Shown piece after piece: positions 1-8,126 of a stretch of 64,000 bases of DNA. The number at the start of each line of letters is the position of its first letter. Position 1 is the first letter of the stretch. The position numbers and the translations under genes are program-made. The notes under the pieces are model-generated. The model was not told the origin of the DNA. It made no database searches and saw nothing but the letters and a program-made list of their open reading frames with translations. The stretch is from Allobosea sp. (GTDB taxonomy: Bacteria; Pseudomonadota; Alphaproteobacteria; Rhizobiales; Beijerinckiaceae), in the NCBI RefSeq assembly GCF_030695125.1, contig NZ_JAUYTP010000008.1, positions 186,001 through 250,000 of the forward strand. The letters run 5' to 3'.

Positions 1-1
1 G

Positions 2-172
2 GGGGGGGCGGTTTCGGTTCGATTGAGCGAAGAGAGCGAAATCACGGCCGATCCGGCGCCTCTTCCCGAGATCGCCGCGCAGCCAGTCTATGCTGCAGTG
101 CAGCAAACGGCCGATCCCGCCATCGTTTCGCCGCGCGGGCGGAAGCGCGGAGGCGGTGCAATTCCAATCTGA
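2..172 (+). CDS. C-terminal fragment of a gene cut by the window edge (possible DUF3306 protein)
   Basis: An open frame runs from the window edge to a TGA at 170-172 and gives about 56 residues. They are acidic and proline-rich first, then basic, ending SPRGRKRGGGAIPI. No start codon is inside the window. DUF3306 proteins, which I know from alphaproteobacterial formate dehydrogenase clusters next to TorD genes, usually finish with a short basic Gly/Pro tail of this kind, and the position just before the TorD gene fits. This identification is from context and a weak tail resemblance only. The conserved part of the protein lies outside the window. Confidence 0.4.
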   Translation, partial: GGAVSVRLSEESEITADPAPLPEIAAQPVYAAVQQTADPAIVSPRGRKRGGGAIPI

Positions 173-186
173 ATAGAGATTGGAAT
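161..186. promoter_or_regulatory. Perfect 10-bp inverted repeat, terminator or operator candidate
   Basis: ATTCCAATCT at 161-170 is followed by a 6-base loop and the exact reverse complement AGATTGGAAT at 177-186. The left arm overlaps the last codons and stop of the upstream frame. The arms are AT-rich in a GC-rich genome and are followed by TAATTATATTT. This could be a weak terminator for the upstream gene, or a dimeric regulator site in front of the HTH-TorD gene. The sequence does not decide between these. Confidence 0.45.
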
Positions 187-276
187 AATTATATTTCTGA
201 GCGATAAGCACGCGTTATCACGGCGCTGGAAAGACGGCGCTCGGCCGACGAAAAAAGAGAAACTGCTCCTGTCCCT

Positions 277-1086
277 ATGCGTGACCCGGCACTGGAAAAA
301 GCGATCGGCAGCGTGGGCGGCGTCAGGGCTCTGGCGCGCAGCCTCGGCATTTCGCAGCCGGCGATCTCGAGCTGGAAGCGCGTTCCCGCCGATCGCGTCC
401 TGTCCGTCGAGGCGACGACCGGCATTCCGCGCAGCGACCTGCGTCCCGACCTCTACCCAGATGGGGGGGCTTCTGTGATGGCGGCTCAGTCGGAGATCGC
501 GGTGCCCCTCATGATCGACGAGGTCGACGAGGCCCGGGCCCGCGAATGCGAGCTGATCGGCGCCCTGCTCTGGCGCGCGCCGACCGCCGAGACGCTGGCG
601 GCGCTGCGCGGCCTGCAGGGGGATGCCTCGCCGCTGGGCATGGCGCATCTGGCTCTGGCCGAGGCCGCCGACGAGGCCACGCCCGAAAGCCTGCGCGACG
701 AATTCTTCGAGCTCTTCATCGGCGTGGGCCGTGGCGAGCTCCTGCCCTACGGGTCCTATTATCTGACCGGCTTCCTGCACGAGCGGCCGCTCGCCCTGGT
801 GCGCGAGGATATGGGGGCGCTCGGCCTGGCGCGCGACGCGCGCGCCGGCGAGCCGGAGGACCATATCGCCGTCCTGCTCGACATCCTAGCGAAGCTGATC
901 CGGGGCGAGGTCGCGGCCGACACGGTCGATGCCGATCGGTTTTATGCCCGACACATCGAGGCCTGGGGCGAGCGCTTCTTCGCCGACCTCGAAGTCGCGA
1001 AAGCGGCGAAATTCTACAAGGCCGTCGGCCGGCTCGGCAGCCTGTTCCTGTCGATCGAGACACAAGCCGCGAGGCTGCCGGCATGA
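277..1086 (+). CDS. YdaS-type helix-turn-helix domain joined to a TorD-family chaperone
   Basis: The frame encodes 269 residues. Residues 1-61 look like a Cro/YdaS-type HTH (GGVRALARSLGISQPAIS, then a segment ending LRPDLYP). Residues 68-265 look like a TorD/DmsD-family maturation chaperone for molybdoenzymes, with the EPEDHIAVLLDIL motif and a helical C-terminus. TorD proteins bind Tat signal peptides of molybdenum enzymes, and the formate dehydrogenase genes follow at once, so the chaperone role is well supported. The junction is unusual. A run of seven G (463-469) precedes ATG 478-480, which overlaps a TGA (476-478) in the next frame. With six G the HTH would end as its own 66-residue protein with a stop/start overlap. 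The TorD part may therefore be a separate gene starting at 478. Confidence 0.8.
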   Translation: MRDPALEKAIGSVGGVRALARSLGISQPAISSWKRVPADRVLSVEATTGIPRSDLRPDLYPDGGASVMAAQSEIAVPLMIDEVDEARARECELIGALLWRAPTAETLAALRGLQGDASPLGMAHLALAEAADEATPESLRDEFFELFIGVGRGELLPYGSYYLTGFLHERPLALVREDMGALGLARDARAGEPEDHIAVLLDILAKLIRGEVAADTVDADRFYARHIEAWGERFFADLEVAKAAKFYKAVGRLGSLFLSIETQAARLPA

Positions 1087-1130
1087 TGGCCGTGACGATG
1101 ACCGCAAAACACGATGCGTGGGAGACGACG

Positions 1131-1331
1131 ATGTCGAAACCGAAAGAAGCCGGCAGCCCGGCCGTCGATCGCCGTAGCTTTTTCAAGGCGCTCGGCGCCG
1201 GTGCCACCCTGGCGGCGACGCCGGCCATGGTGACGCCGGCCGCCGCCGTCGATCCCGGCAAGGAAGAAACCAAGGCGCGCTACCGCGAGTCGGAGCACGT
1301 CAAGGACTTCTACCGCGTCAACCGTTACTGA
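1131..1331 (+). CDS. Formate dehydrogenase region Tat-signal protein
   Basis: This 66-residue protein carries a twin-arginine signal (DRRSFFKALGAGA) followed by an Ala-rich hydrophobic stretch, and ends KDFYRVNRY. It matches the small Tat-target family found in formate dehydrogenase operons (TIGR02811 type). Its biochemical role is not established. I chose ATG 1131 because GGAG lies 6 bases upstream and the Tat motif then sits near the N-terminus. Upstream in-frame codons belong to the frame overlapping the TorD gene. The catalytic subunit gene starts 14 bases after the stop, so the two are surely cotranscribed. Confidence 0.85.
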   Translation: MSKPKEAGSPAVDRRSFFKALGAGATLAATPAMVTPAAAVDPGKEETKARYRESEHVKDFYRVNRY

Positions 1332-1345
1332 GAGGCGCCAAAACC

Positions 1346-4324
1346 ATGCTGATCAAGCGCAAAACCGCCGACGTCCAGCGCGGCCGGCTCCAGGCGGCGA
1401 TCGCCGGCCTGTCCTCCGGCGTGATGGATCGCCGTGCCTTCCTTCGCCGGTCCGGCCTCGTCGCGGGCGGCGTCGCCGCTGCCGGCGCCCTGCAGATCGG
1501 TTCGGTCCGCAAGGCCGAGGCCGCCGGCCTGGGTCCGGCGACGGGCACCAAGATCGTCAAGAACATCTGCACCCATTGCTCGGTCGGTTGCACGGTCAAG
1601 GCCGAGGTCGTCAATGGCGTCTGGGTCGGCCAGGAGCCGGCCTGGGAAAGCCCGATCAACCGGGGCTCGCATTGCGCCAAGGGCGCTGCGGTTCGCGAAC
1701 TCGTCCATGGCGACCGCCGCATCAAGTATCCGATGAAGCTGGTCGATGGCCAGTGGCAGCGCATCTCCTGGGACGTCGCGATCAATGAGATCGGCGACAA
1801 GATGATGGAGATCCGGGCCAAGTCGGGCGCGGACTCGGTCTATCTGCTCGGCTCGGCCAAGTTCTCCAACGAGGGCGCCTACCTGTTCCGCAAGTTCGCG
1901 GCCTTCTGGGGCACCAACAACGTCGATCACCAGGCGCGCATCTGTCACTCCACCACGGTCGCGGGTGTTGCCAACACCTGGGGCTACGGCGCGATGACGA
2001 ACTCCTACAACGACATCCGCAATTCCAAGACGATCCTGTTCATGGGCTCGAATGCGGCCGAGGCCCATCCGGTCTCGATGCAGCACATCCTGGTCGGCAA
2101 GGAACAGAACCGCGCCAACGTCATCGTCTTCGATCCGCGCCTGACCCGCACCGCGGCTCATGCGACCGATTACATCCGCATCCGCTCCGGCACCGACATC
2201 GCGGTGATCTGGGGCATGATGTGGCACATCTTCAAGAATGGCTGGGAGGACAAGGCCTTCCTCGCCGCCCGTGTCCACGGCATGGACGACGTCCGCAAGG
2301 AGGTCGAGAAATACGACCCCAAGACCGTCGAGGACATCACCGGCGTGCCCGAGGCGCAGCTCAAGCGCGCCGCCGAGACCTTCGCCAAGGTCAAGCCCGC
2401 CACCTTCATCTGGTGCATGGGCGTGACCCAGCACTCGGTCGGCACCGCCAACGTCCGCGCCATCTGCAACCTGTTGCTCGCGACGGGCAATGTCGGCGGC
2501 ATGGGCAACGGCGCCAACATCTTCCGCGGCCACTGCAACGTGCAGGGCGCGACCGACTTCGGCCTCGATATCTCGAACCTGCCTTGCTACTACGGGCTGG
2601 TCGAGGGCGCCTGGCGCCACTGGGCCCGCGTCTGGGACGTGCCTTACGACTACTTCGTCACCCGCTTCGACGAGGTGCCGGCCAAGGGCGGTCGTCCGGC
2701 GCGGACCCGCAAGGCCAATATGGAGACCTCGGGCCACACCTCGACCCGCTGGTTCGACGCCGCCAATCTGCCGGCCGAGCAGGTCGACCAGGTGGACAAC
2801 CTCAAGGCCATGTTCGTCATGGGCCATGGCGGCAACACGATTCCCCGCATGCCCGATGCCGTGAAGGGTCTTGAGAAGCTCGAGCTTCTCGTCGTCGCCG
2901 ACCCGCATCCGACCAACTTCGTTTCGCTCGGCGGCCGCAAGAACGGCACCTATATCCTGCCGATCGGGACGCAGTTCGAATGCGCCGGCTCGCGCACCTG
3001 CTCGAACCGCTCGGTGCAGTGGGGCGAGAAGGTCGTCGAGCCGATCTTCGAGGCCGCCAGCGACTATTTCGTCATCCACAAGTTGGCGCAGAAGCTCGGT
3101 TTCGCCGAGCCGATGCACAAGAACTTCGAGATGATCCAGGGCAAGTACGGCCCCGAGCCGTCCGCCGAGTCGATCCTGCGCGAGATCAACAAGGGCGGCT
3201 GGTCGACAGGCTATACCGGCCAGTCGCCCGAGCGCCTCAAGCTGCACATGGAGCACCAGGACAAGTTCGACCTGGTGTCCCTGCGCGGCGCCGTCGGCTC
3301 CCCGGTCGAGAACGACTTCTACGGCCTGCCATGGCCGTGCTGGGGCACGCCGGAGCTCAAGCATCCCGGCACCCACATCCTCTACAACACCTCGCTCGAG
3401 GCCAAGAACGGCGGCGGCACCTTCCGTCCGCGCTTCGGCCTGACCCGCGAGCGCACGCTCGCCGATGGCAGCAAGGTCAATGACACGCTGCTGGCGGAGA
3501 ACGGCTCCTACTCGCTGAACTCGGACATCAAGGACGGCTACCCCGAGTTCACGATGGCCGTGCTGAAGAAGCTTGGCTGGGACGCGGAGCTGACGCCGAA
3601 GGAACTCGAGACGATCACCTGGGTCGGCGGCGCCAACATCGATGCCGTGAACTGGGCCACCGATCTCTCCGGTGGCATCCAGCGCGTCGCACTGGCCCAT
3701 GGCTGCGTGCCCTATGGCAACGGCAAGGCCCGCGCGAACGCCTGGAACCTGCCCGATCCGGTGCCGACCCATCGCGAGCCGATCTACTCGCCGCGCGTCG
3801 ATCTCGTCGCCAAATGGCCGGCGCGTCCCGACGAGCGCACGCTGCGCATCCCCAACCTGCACACCTCGGTTCAGAAGGCCGCGGTCGAGAAGGGCATCGC
3901 CAAGTCCTTCCCGATCGTCCTGACCTCGGGTCGCCTCGTCGAATACGAGGGCGGCGGCGAGGAGACGCGGTCGAACCGCTGGCTGGCTGAATTGCAGCAG
4001 GACATGTTCGTCGAGATCAACCCGGCGGACGCCACGGCGCGTGGCATTCGCGATGGGTCCTTCGTCTGGGTTTCCGGTCCGGAGAACAACTCGAAGGCCC
4101 GCGTCAAGGCGCTGGTGACCGAGCGGGTCGGCAAGGGCGTGGCCTTCATGCCCTTCCACTTCGGCGGCTTCTACCAGGGGCAGGACCAGCGCGGGAACTA
4201 TCCCAAGGGCACCGATCCGATCGTGCTGGGTGAGTCGGTCAACGTCGTCACGACCTATGGCTACGATCCTGTGACGGCGATGCACGAAGGCAAGGTCACG
4301 CTCTGCCAGATCGCAGCGGCGTAA
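1346..4324 (+). CDS. fdh3A: Formate dehydrogenase catalytic (alpha) subunit, Tat-exported, molybdenum or tungsten
   Basis: A 992-residue molybdopterin oxidoreductase that oxidises formate to CO2. A Tat signal (MDRRAFLRRSGL, residues 27-38) implies export to the periplasm. Cys75, Cys78, Cys82 and Cys110 form the N-terminal [4Fe-4S] site. Cys200-His201 in the motif RICHSTTV sit where FDH-N enzymes have selenocysteine-His, so this is a cysteine-containing form read without UGA recoding. The C-terminal molybdopterin dinucleotide-binding domain is complete and ends at a normal stop. The Fe-S subunit follows after 15 bases. The neighbouring TorD chaperone and mobB/moeA supply maturation. A soluble NAD-linked FDH is unlikely given the Tat signal and cytochrome b partner. 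Confidence 0.95.
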   Translation: MLIKRKTADVQRGRLQAAIAGLSSGVMDRRAFLRRSGLVAGGVAAAGALQIGSVRKAEAAGLGPATGTKIVKNICTHCSVGCTVKAEVVNGVWVGQEPAWESPINRGSHCAKGAAVRELVHGDRRIKYPMKLVDGQWQRISWDVAINEIGDKMMEIRAKSGADSVYLLGSAKFSNEGAYLFRKFAAFWGTNNVDHQARICHSTTVAGVANTWGYGAMTNSYNDIRNSKTILFMGSNAAEAHPVSMQHILVGKEQNRANVIVFDPRLTRTAAHATDYIRIRSGTDIAVIWGMMWHIFKNGWEDKAFLAARVHGMDDVRKEVEKYDPKTVEDITGVPEAQLKRAAETFAKVKPATFIWCMGVTQHSVGTANVRAICNLLLATGNVGGMGNGANIFRGHCNVQGATDFGLDISNLPCYYGLVEGAWRHWARVWDVPYDYFVTRFDEVPAKGGRPARTRKANMETSGHTSTRWFDAANLPAEQVDQVDNLKAMFVMGHGGNTIPRMPDAVKGLEKLELLVVADPHPTNFVSLGGRKNGTYILPIGTQFECAGSRTCSNRSVQWGEKVVEPIFEAASDYFVIHKLAQKLGFAEPMHKNFEMIQGKYGPEPSAESILREINKGGWSTGYTGQSPERLKLHMEHQDKFDLVSLRGAVGSPVENDFYGLPWPCWGTPELKHPGTHILYNTSLEAKNGGGTFRPRFGLTRERTLADGSKVNDTLLAENGSYSLNSDIKDGYPEFTMAVLKKLGWDAELTPKELETITWVGGANIDAVNWATDLSGGIQRVALAHGCVPYGNGKARANAWNLPDPVPTHREPIYSPRVDLVAKWPARPDERTLRIPNLHTSVQKAAVEKGIAKSFPIVLTSGRLVEYEGGGEETRSNRWLAELQQDMFVEINPADATARGIRDGSFVWVSGPENNSKARVKALVTERVGKGVAFMPFHFGGFYQGQDQRGNYPKGTDPIVLGESVNVVTTYGYDPVTAMHEGKVTLCQIAAA

Positions 4325-4339
4325 GGGGGAACTGAAATC

Positions 4340-4936
4340 ATGGCACGGATGAAATTCCTCTGCGACGCCGACCGCTGCATCGAATGCAACGCCTGCGTCA
4401 CCGCCTGCAAGAACGAGAACGAGGTGCCCTGGGGCATCAACCGCCGGCGCGTCGTCACGATCAATGACGGCAAGCCCAGCGAACGTTCGATCTCGATGGC
4501 CTGCATGCACTGCACCGACGCGCCCTGCGCGGCGGTCTGCCCGGTCGACTGCTTCTACACCACGGCCGACGCCGTGGTGCTGCACAGCAAGGACCTCTGC
4601 ATCGGCTGCGGCTACTGCTTCTACGCCTGCCCCTTCGGCGCGCCGCAGTATCCCAAGGTCGGCAACTTCGGTTCGCGCGGCAAGATGGACAAGTGCACCT
4701 TCTGCGCCGGTGGTCCCGAGGTCGATCTATCGCCGGTCGAGTTCCAGAAATACGGCTCGAACCGTCTCGCCGAAGGCAAGCTGCCGCTCTGCGCCGAGAT
4801 GTGCTCGACCAAGTCCCTGCTCGCCGGCGACGGCGCGATCATCGCCCAGATCTACAAGGAGCGGGTGGTGAAGCGTGGCTACGGCTCGGGCGCCTGGGGC
4901 TGGCAAACGGCCTACAAGGAAACCGTCGCGATCTGA
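4340..4936 (+). CDS. fdh3B: Formate dehydrogenase iron-sulfur (beta) subunit
   Basis: A 198-residue polyferredoxin that passes electrons from the catalytic subunit to the cytochrome b subunit. Four cysteine groups are visible: CIECNACVTAC near residue 14, CMHCTDAPCAAVC near 55, CIGCGYCFYAC near 82, and CTFC paired with a distal CAEMC. This is the arrangement of FdnH/HybA-type electron-transfer subunits with four [4Fe-4S] clusters. Unlike E. coli FdnH it has no C-terminal membrane helix, as in the shorter FDH3-type beta subunits. GGGGGA lies about 10 bases before the ATG. Confidence 0.94.
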   Translation: MARMKFLCDADRCIECNACVTACKNENEVPWGINRRRVVTINDGKPSERSISMACMHCTDAPCAAVCPVDCFYTTADAVVLHSKDLCIGCGYCFYACPFGAPQYPKVGNFGSRGKMDKCTFCAGGPEVDLSPVEFQKYGSNRLAEGKLPLCAEMCSTKSLLAGDGAIIAQIYKERVVKRGYGSGAWGWQTAYKETVAI

Positions 4937-4967
4937 CGGGTCTGCGACGTCGCGCTTCGACACACCG

Positions 4968-5078
4968 CCGAGTTCCGGGGCGACCGCAGGTCGTCCCGGG
5001 TGCCATGGTCGGGTGGTCCGGAGCACCAGGATGAACCCCGGACCTTCGCGGCATCGCCGTTTGTCCGGGATGATGGCG
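4968..5078. repeat. Dispersed intergenic palindromic repeat, family A (copy 1)
   Basis: This GC-rich imperfect palindrome lies between the beta and gamma subunit genes. GGTCGTCCCGGG and the distal GTCCGGGATGATGG match the corresponding parts of the element at 42788-42893 with few differences. It occupies most of the 213-base gap inside the formate dehydrogenase operon. Confidence 0.65.
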
Positions 5079-5149
5079 GGGGGACCGGGTCGATGACCGC
5101 ACACCACGCTTCAGCTCATGGTACCGCGCTTTTGCGAGAGGACTACTTC

Positions 5150-6157
5150 ATGCGTTTCAGCGCCAAAATCCGCCTTCTGGTAACAGGCCTGCTGCTGACC
5201 TTTGCGGTGGCGCTCGCCGTTCCCGCTTCGGCCCAGCAGGTCAATCCGACGGCCGACGCCATGCGCGAGCAGCAGTTCCTCGACGCGCTGAAGGGCAACT
5301 CTTCGGCGGAATTGCAGGGCCGCATCACCATCCCCGACCAGAAGGCCGCGACCTTGCAGCGGCCAGCCGGCCGCGAATGGCGTGAGTTCCATCAGGGAAC
5401 GATGCTGCGCGTGGCCGTGATTTCGGTACTCGGCACGCTGCTGGTGCTGGCCGCCTTCTACCTCATCCGGGGCCGCATCCCGATGGAGACCGGGCCGGCC
5501 GGACGGACGCTGACGCGCTTCAACGCCTTCGAGCGCTTCATGCACTGGCTGACAGCGGGTTGCTTCATCGTGCTGGCGCTGTCGGGACTCAATGTCACTT
5601 TCGGCAAGATGGCGCTGCTGCCGCTGGTCGGCCCCCAGGCCTTCACCAACATCTCGGTGGTGGCGAAATGGGCGCATAACTTCCTCGCCTGGCCGTTCAT
5701 GCTCGGCGTCGCGATGATGTTCGTCGTCTGGGTCAAGGACAACATCCCCGATGCGCTCGACCTGCGCTGGTTTGCGGCCGGCGGCGGCATCATCGGCAAG
5801 GGGCATCCTCCGGCCAAGCGCTTCAACGGCGGCCAGAAGGTGGTGTTCTGGAGCGTCGTGCTGGGTGGCGCCGCCCTGTCGGTGTCGGGCTTCTACCTGC
5901 TGTTCCCGTTCTATGCGGGCGGCGTCCTGAACCTGCAGTTCTGGAACGTCGTCCACGGTCTCGTGTCGGTCGTGATGGTCGCCCTGATGCTGGGCCACAT
6001 CTACATCGGCTCGGTCGGTATGGAGGGCGCGTTCGATGCCATGGGTTCGGGCGAGGTCGACCTGAACTGGGCCAAGGCGCATCATTCGCTCTGGGCCGAG
6101 GACGAGTTGCAGAAGGGCCAGGTCAATGGCGGGCCGCGGCTCCAGCCGGCCGAGTGA
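5150..6157 (+). CDS. fdh3C: Formate dehydrogenase cytochrome b (gamma) subunit
   Basis: A 335-residue integral membrane cytochrome b of the FdnI type that accepts electrons from the Fe-S subunit and reduces quinone. I start it at ATG 5150, preceded by GAGAGGA, because this gives a clean signal peptide (MRFSAKIRLLVTGLL to about residue 27, ending ASAQQ). Four or more membrane spans follow, with haem-ligand candidates in FERFMHWL, KWAHNFLAW and MLGHIYIG. The N-terminal cleavable signal plus about 50 periplasmic residues before the first helix is typical of FDH3-type gamma subunits and absent from E. coli FdnI. The operon ends here. Confidence 0.92.
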   Translation: MRFSAKIRLLVTGLLLTFAVALAVPASAQQVNPTADAMREQQFLDALKGNSSAELQGRITIPDQKAATLQRPAGREWREFHQGTMLRVAVISVLGTLLVLAAFYLIRGRIPMETGPAGRTLTRFNAFERFMHWLTAGCFIVLALSGLNVTFGKMALLPLVGPQAFTNISVVAKWAHNFLAWPFMLGVAMMFVVWVKDNIPDALDLRWFAAGGGIIGKGHPPAKRFNGGQKVVFWSVVLGGAALSVSGFYLLFPFYAGGVLNLQFWNVVHGLVSVVMVALMLGHIYIGSVGMEGAFDAMGSGEVDLNWAKAHHSLWAEDELQKGQVNGGPRLQPAE

Positions 6158-6160
6158 CGG

Positions 6161-6246
6161 CGGCAAGACCAGCAAGACAAGGTGATCAGCAAGATAAGGT
6201 GACCGGCGAGACGACTTGACCGGCAACACAGGCTGATCGAAGACAA
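6161..6246. repeat. Four tandem 17-base imperfect repeats before the terminator
   Basis: Units start at 6170, 6187, 6204 and 6221, each 17 bases. The first two read CAGCAAGACAAGGTGAT and CAGCAAGATAAGGTGAC, and the next two drift to CGGCGAGACGACTTGAC and CGGCAACACAGGCTGAT. Partial units flank both ends. The array lies in the 3' untranslated region of the formate dehydrogenase operon. Confidence 0.7.
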
Positions 6247-6275
6247 CCGGGCGCAGCAGCGCCCGGTTTTTGTTT
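6245..6275 (+). terminator. Intrinsic terminator of the formate dehydrogenase operon
   Basis: A perfect 10-bp stem (AACCGGGCGC with GCGCCCGGTT) with loop AGCA is followed by TTTTTGTTT. It lies just before mobB and separates it from the formate dehydrogenase operon. Confidence 0.88.
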
Positions 6276-6292
6276 ATGGACGAAGGTTTGCG

Positions 6293-6823
6293 ATGCGTGT
6301 GATCGGTCTGGCGGGGTGGAGCGGTGCGGGCAAGACCACGCTGCTGACCCGGCTCATCCCGGAGCTGGCCGGCCGCGGCATCTCGGTCTCGACCGTCAAG
6401 CACGCCCATCACGCGTTCGACCTCGATACGCCCGGCAAGGATTCCCATGCGCATCGGGAGGCGGGTGCGCGCGAGGTTCTGATCTCTTCCGAGCGGCGCT
6501 GGGCCCTGATGCGCGAATTGCGCGCTGAGCCCGAGGCCCGGCTTCACGATCTCCTCGGCCGCCTGTCTCCGGTCGATCTCGTCATCGTCGAGGGTTTCAA
6601 GCGCGAGCCCCATCTCAAGATCGAGATTCATCGTTCCGCCAACGGCAAGCCGCCGCTCCATCCCGGCGATGCGACGATCGTCGCCATCGCCAGCGACACC
6701 GGGTTTCCCGAGGCGGGCCGTCCGGTGATCGACATCGACGACGTCGCGGGCGTCGCTGACATCATTTTGCAGCACGCCCAGCCGCTCGCAGCCGTCCTGG
6801 CGCGCGGCCCCCGGCAGGAATGA
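6293..6823 (+). CDS. mobB: Molybdopterin-guanine dinucleotide biosynthesis adaptor MobB
   Basis: A 176-residue P-loop GTPase-like protein that assists MobA in attaching GMP to molybdopterin. The Walker A motif GWSGAGKTT (residues 8-16) and the MobB signature around VSTVKHAHHAFDLDTPGKDS are clear, with EGFKREPH near residue 101. Its length is normal for stand-alone MobB. It starts 18 bases after the terminator with AAGG ahead of the ATG, so it has its own promoter or depends on readthrough. moeA follows after 7 bases. Confidence 0.95.
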   Translation: MRVIGLAGWSGAGKTTLLTRLIPELAGRGISVSTVKHAHHAFDLDTPGKDSHAHREAGAREVLISSERRWALMRELRAEPEARLHDLLGRLSPVDLVIVEGFKREPHLKIEIHRSANGKPPLHPGDATIVAIASDTGFPEAGRPVIDIDDVAGVADIILQHAQPLAAVLARGPRQE

Positions 6824-6830
6824 GCACGCC

Positions 6831-8084
6831 ATGGCCCAGCTGAGCCGCGACAGCGAGGCCTTCGGGCCCCTGATGACGCTGGAGCAGGCCGGCGAGCGCG
6901 TCGCCGCGCTGGTCGCGCCCGTCGCCAGGGAGGAGACCGTGGCGCTGGCCGAGGCCGATGGCCGTGTCCTGGCCCGGGACGTGGTGGCCCCGCTCGATCT
7001 GCCGCCCTTCGCCAATTCCGCCGTCGATGGCTACGCCGTGCGCTTCGACGATCTCGCCGTCGCGGGGCCGACGCGCCTGACCGTGGCAGGGCGTGTCGCA
7101 GCGGGGGCCGATGCCGGTGGCGTGACGACGCAAGGCGTGGCGGTCCGGGTCTTCACGGGCGCGCCGCTGCCGCCCGCTGCCGACACCGTCTTCATGCAGG
7201 AGGATGTCGGGCTGGAGGACGGCTTCGCGCTCCTGCCGCCCGGCCTGGCGCGCAGTGCCAATGCCCGCCCGGCCGGGGAGGACATCGCGCAGGGCGCGAT
7301 CGCCGTGACGGCGGGCCGGCGCCTGCGCCCGCAGGACCTCGCCCTGTTGTCCGCGCTCGGCTTCACACAGCTTGCGGTGCGGCGGCGGCCGCGGGTCGCG
7401 GTGTTCTCGACCGGCGATGAACTGACCGAGCCGGGCTTGCCGCTGGCGCCGGCCGCGATCTACGACGCCAACCGCGCCCTGCTGCGGTCCATGGTGGCGC
7501 GGGCCGGGGCTGAGGTCGTCGATCTCGGCATCCTGCGCGACGAGCGCGGCAGCCTCGCTATGCGCCTCGCCGAAGCCGCGCGCGGCTGCGATCTGGTGCT
7601 GACCTCGGGCGGCGTTTCGACCGGCGAGGAAGACCATGTCAAGGCGGCGGTCGAGCAGGTCGGTGAGCTCGACTTCTGGCGCATCGGCATCAAGCCGGGT
7701 CGCCCCGTGGCGTTGGGGCGTATCGGCACCACGCCTTTCATTGGCCTTCCCGGCAATCCGGTCGCGGTCTTCGTCACCTTCGCCTTCGTGGCGCGGGCGC
7801 TGATCGCGCGACTGGCCGGCACGCCCTATGCCAGACCCATGGCCCTGCCGGTGCGGCTCGGCTTCGCCTACCGCAAGAAGGAGGGGCGGCGCGAATATGT
7901 CCGCGTCTCGCTGGATGCCGGCGCCGACGGCGTGATGGTCGCCCGCAAGCACCCCCAGGATGGCGCGGGCGTCCTGACCTCGCTCACCCGTACGGACGGG
8001 CTGGTCGAGCTCGCCGAGGATCTGACGGTGATCGGGGAGGGCGCGGTCGTGCCCTTCCTTGCCTATGAGCTGCTGGTCGGCTGA
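6831..8084 (+). CDS. moeA: Molybdopterin molybdenumtransferase MoeA
   Basis: A 417-residue enzyme that inserts molybdate into adenylated molybdopterin. The N-terminal linker motif PPFANSAVDGYAVR, the central MoCF-binding motif TSGGVSTGEEDHVK and FIGLPGNPVAVFV are characteristic. Length is standard. It forms a two-gene unit with mobB directly after a molybdoenzyme operon, which fits a dedicated supply of Mo-bisMGD for the formate dehydrogenase, though other molybdoenzymes of the cell would use it too. Confidence 0.96.
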   Translation: MAQLSRDSEAFGPLMTLEQAGERVAALVAPVAREETVALAEADGRVLARDVVAPLDLPPFANSAVDGYAVRFDDLAVAGPTRLTVAGRVAAGADAGGVTTQGVAVRVFTGAPLPPAADTVFMQEDVGLEDGFALLPPGLARSANARPAGEDIAQGAIAVTAGRRLRPQDLALLSALGFTQLAVRRRPRVAVFSTGDELTEPGLPLAPAAIYDANRALLRSMVARAGAEVVDLGILRDERGSLAMRLAEAARGCDLVLTSGGVSTGEEDHVKAAVEQVGELDFWRIGIKPGRPVALGRIGTTPFIGLPGNPVAVFVTFAFVARALIARLAGTPYARPMALPVRLGFAYRKKEGRREYVRVSLDAGADGVMVARKHPQDGAGVLTSLTRTDGLVELAEDLTVIGEGAVVPFLAYELLVG

Positions 8085-8102
8085 GCCCGGCAGGCCGGCC
8101 TC

Positions 8103-8122
8103 GCCGCGCCCGAAGGCGCGGC
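8103..8122. terminator. Hairpin between convergent moeA and the TIGR02186 gene
   Basis: GCCGCGCC and GGCGCGGC form a perfect 8-bp stem around loop CGAA. It sits in the 42-base gap between two convergent genes and could stop transcription from both sides. There is no real T-run on either strand, so this is a weak call. Confidence 0.45.
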
Positions 8123-8126
8123 CTTG

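Noticed and set aside
1943..1945. Selenocysteine recoding in the formate dehydrogenase alpha subunit
   Set aside because: The codon at the catalytic position is TGT (Cys200), not TGA, and the frame is continuous.
1325..4585. 1086-codon open frame on the minus strand opposite the formate dehydrogenase genes
   Set aside because: It is the mirror of a strongly GC3-biased gene, is low in family motifs and rich in Ala/Arg/Asp/His, and the plus strand holds a clear complete enzyme.
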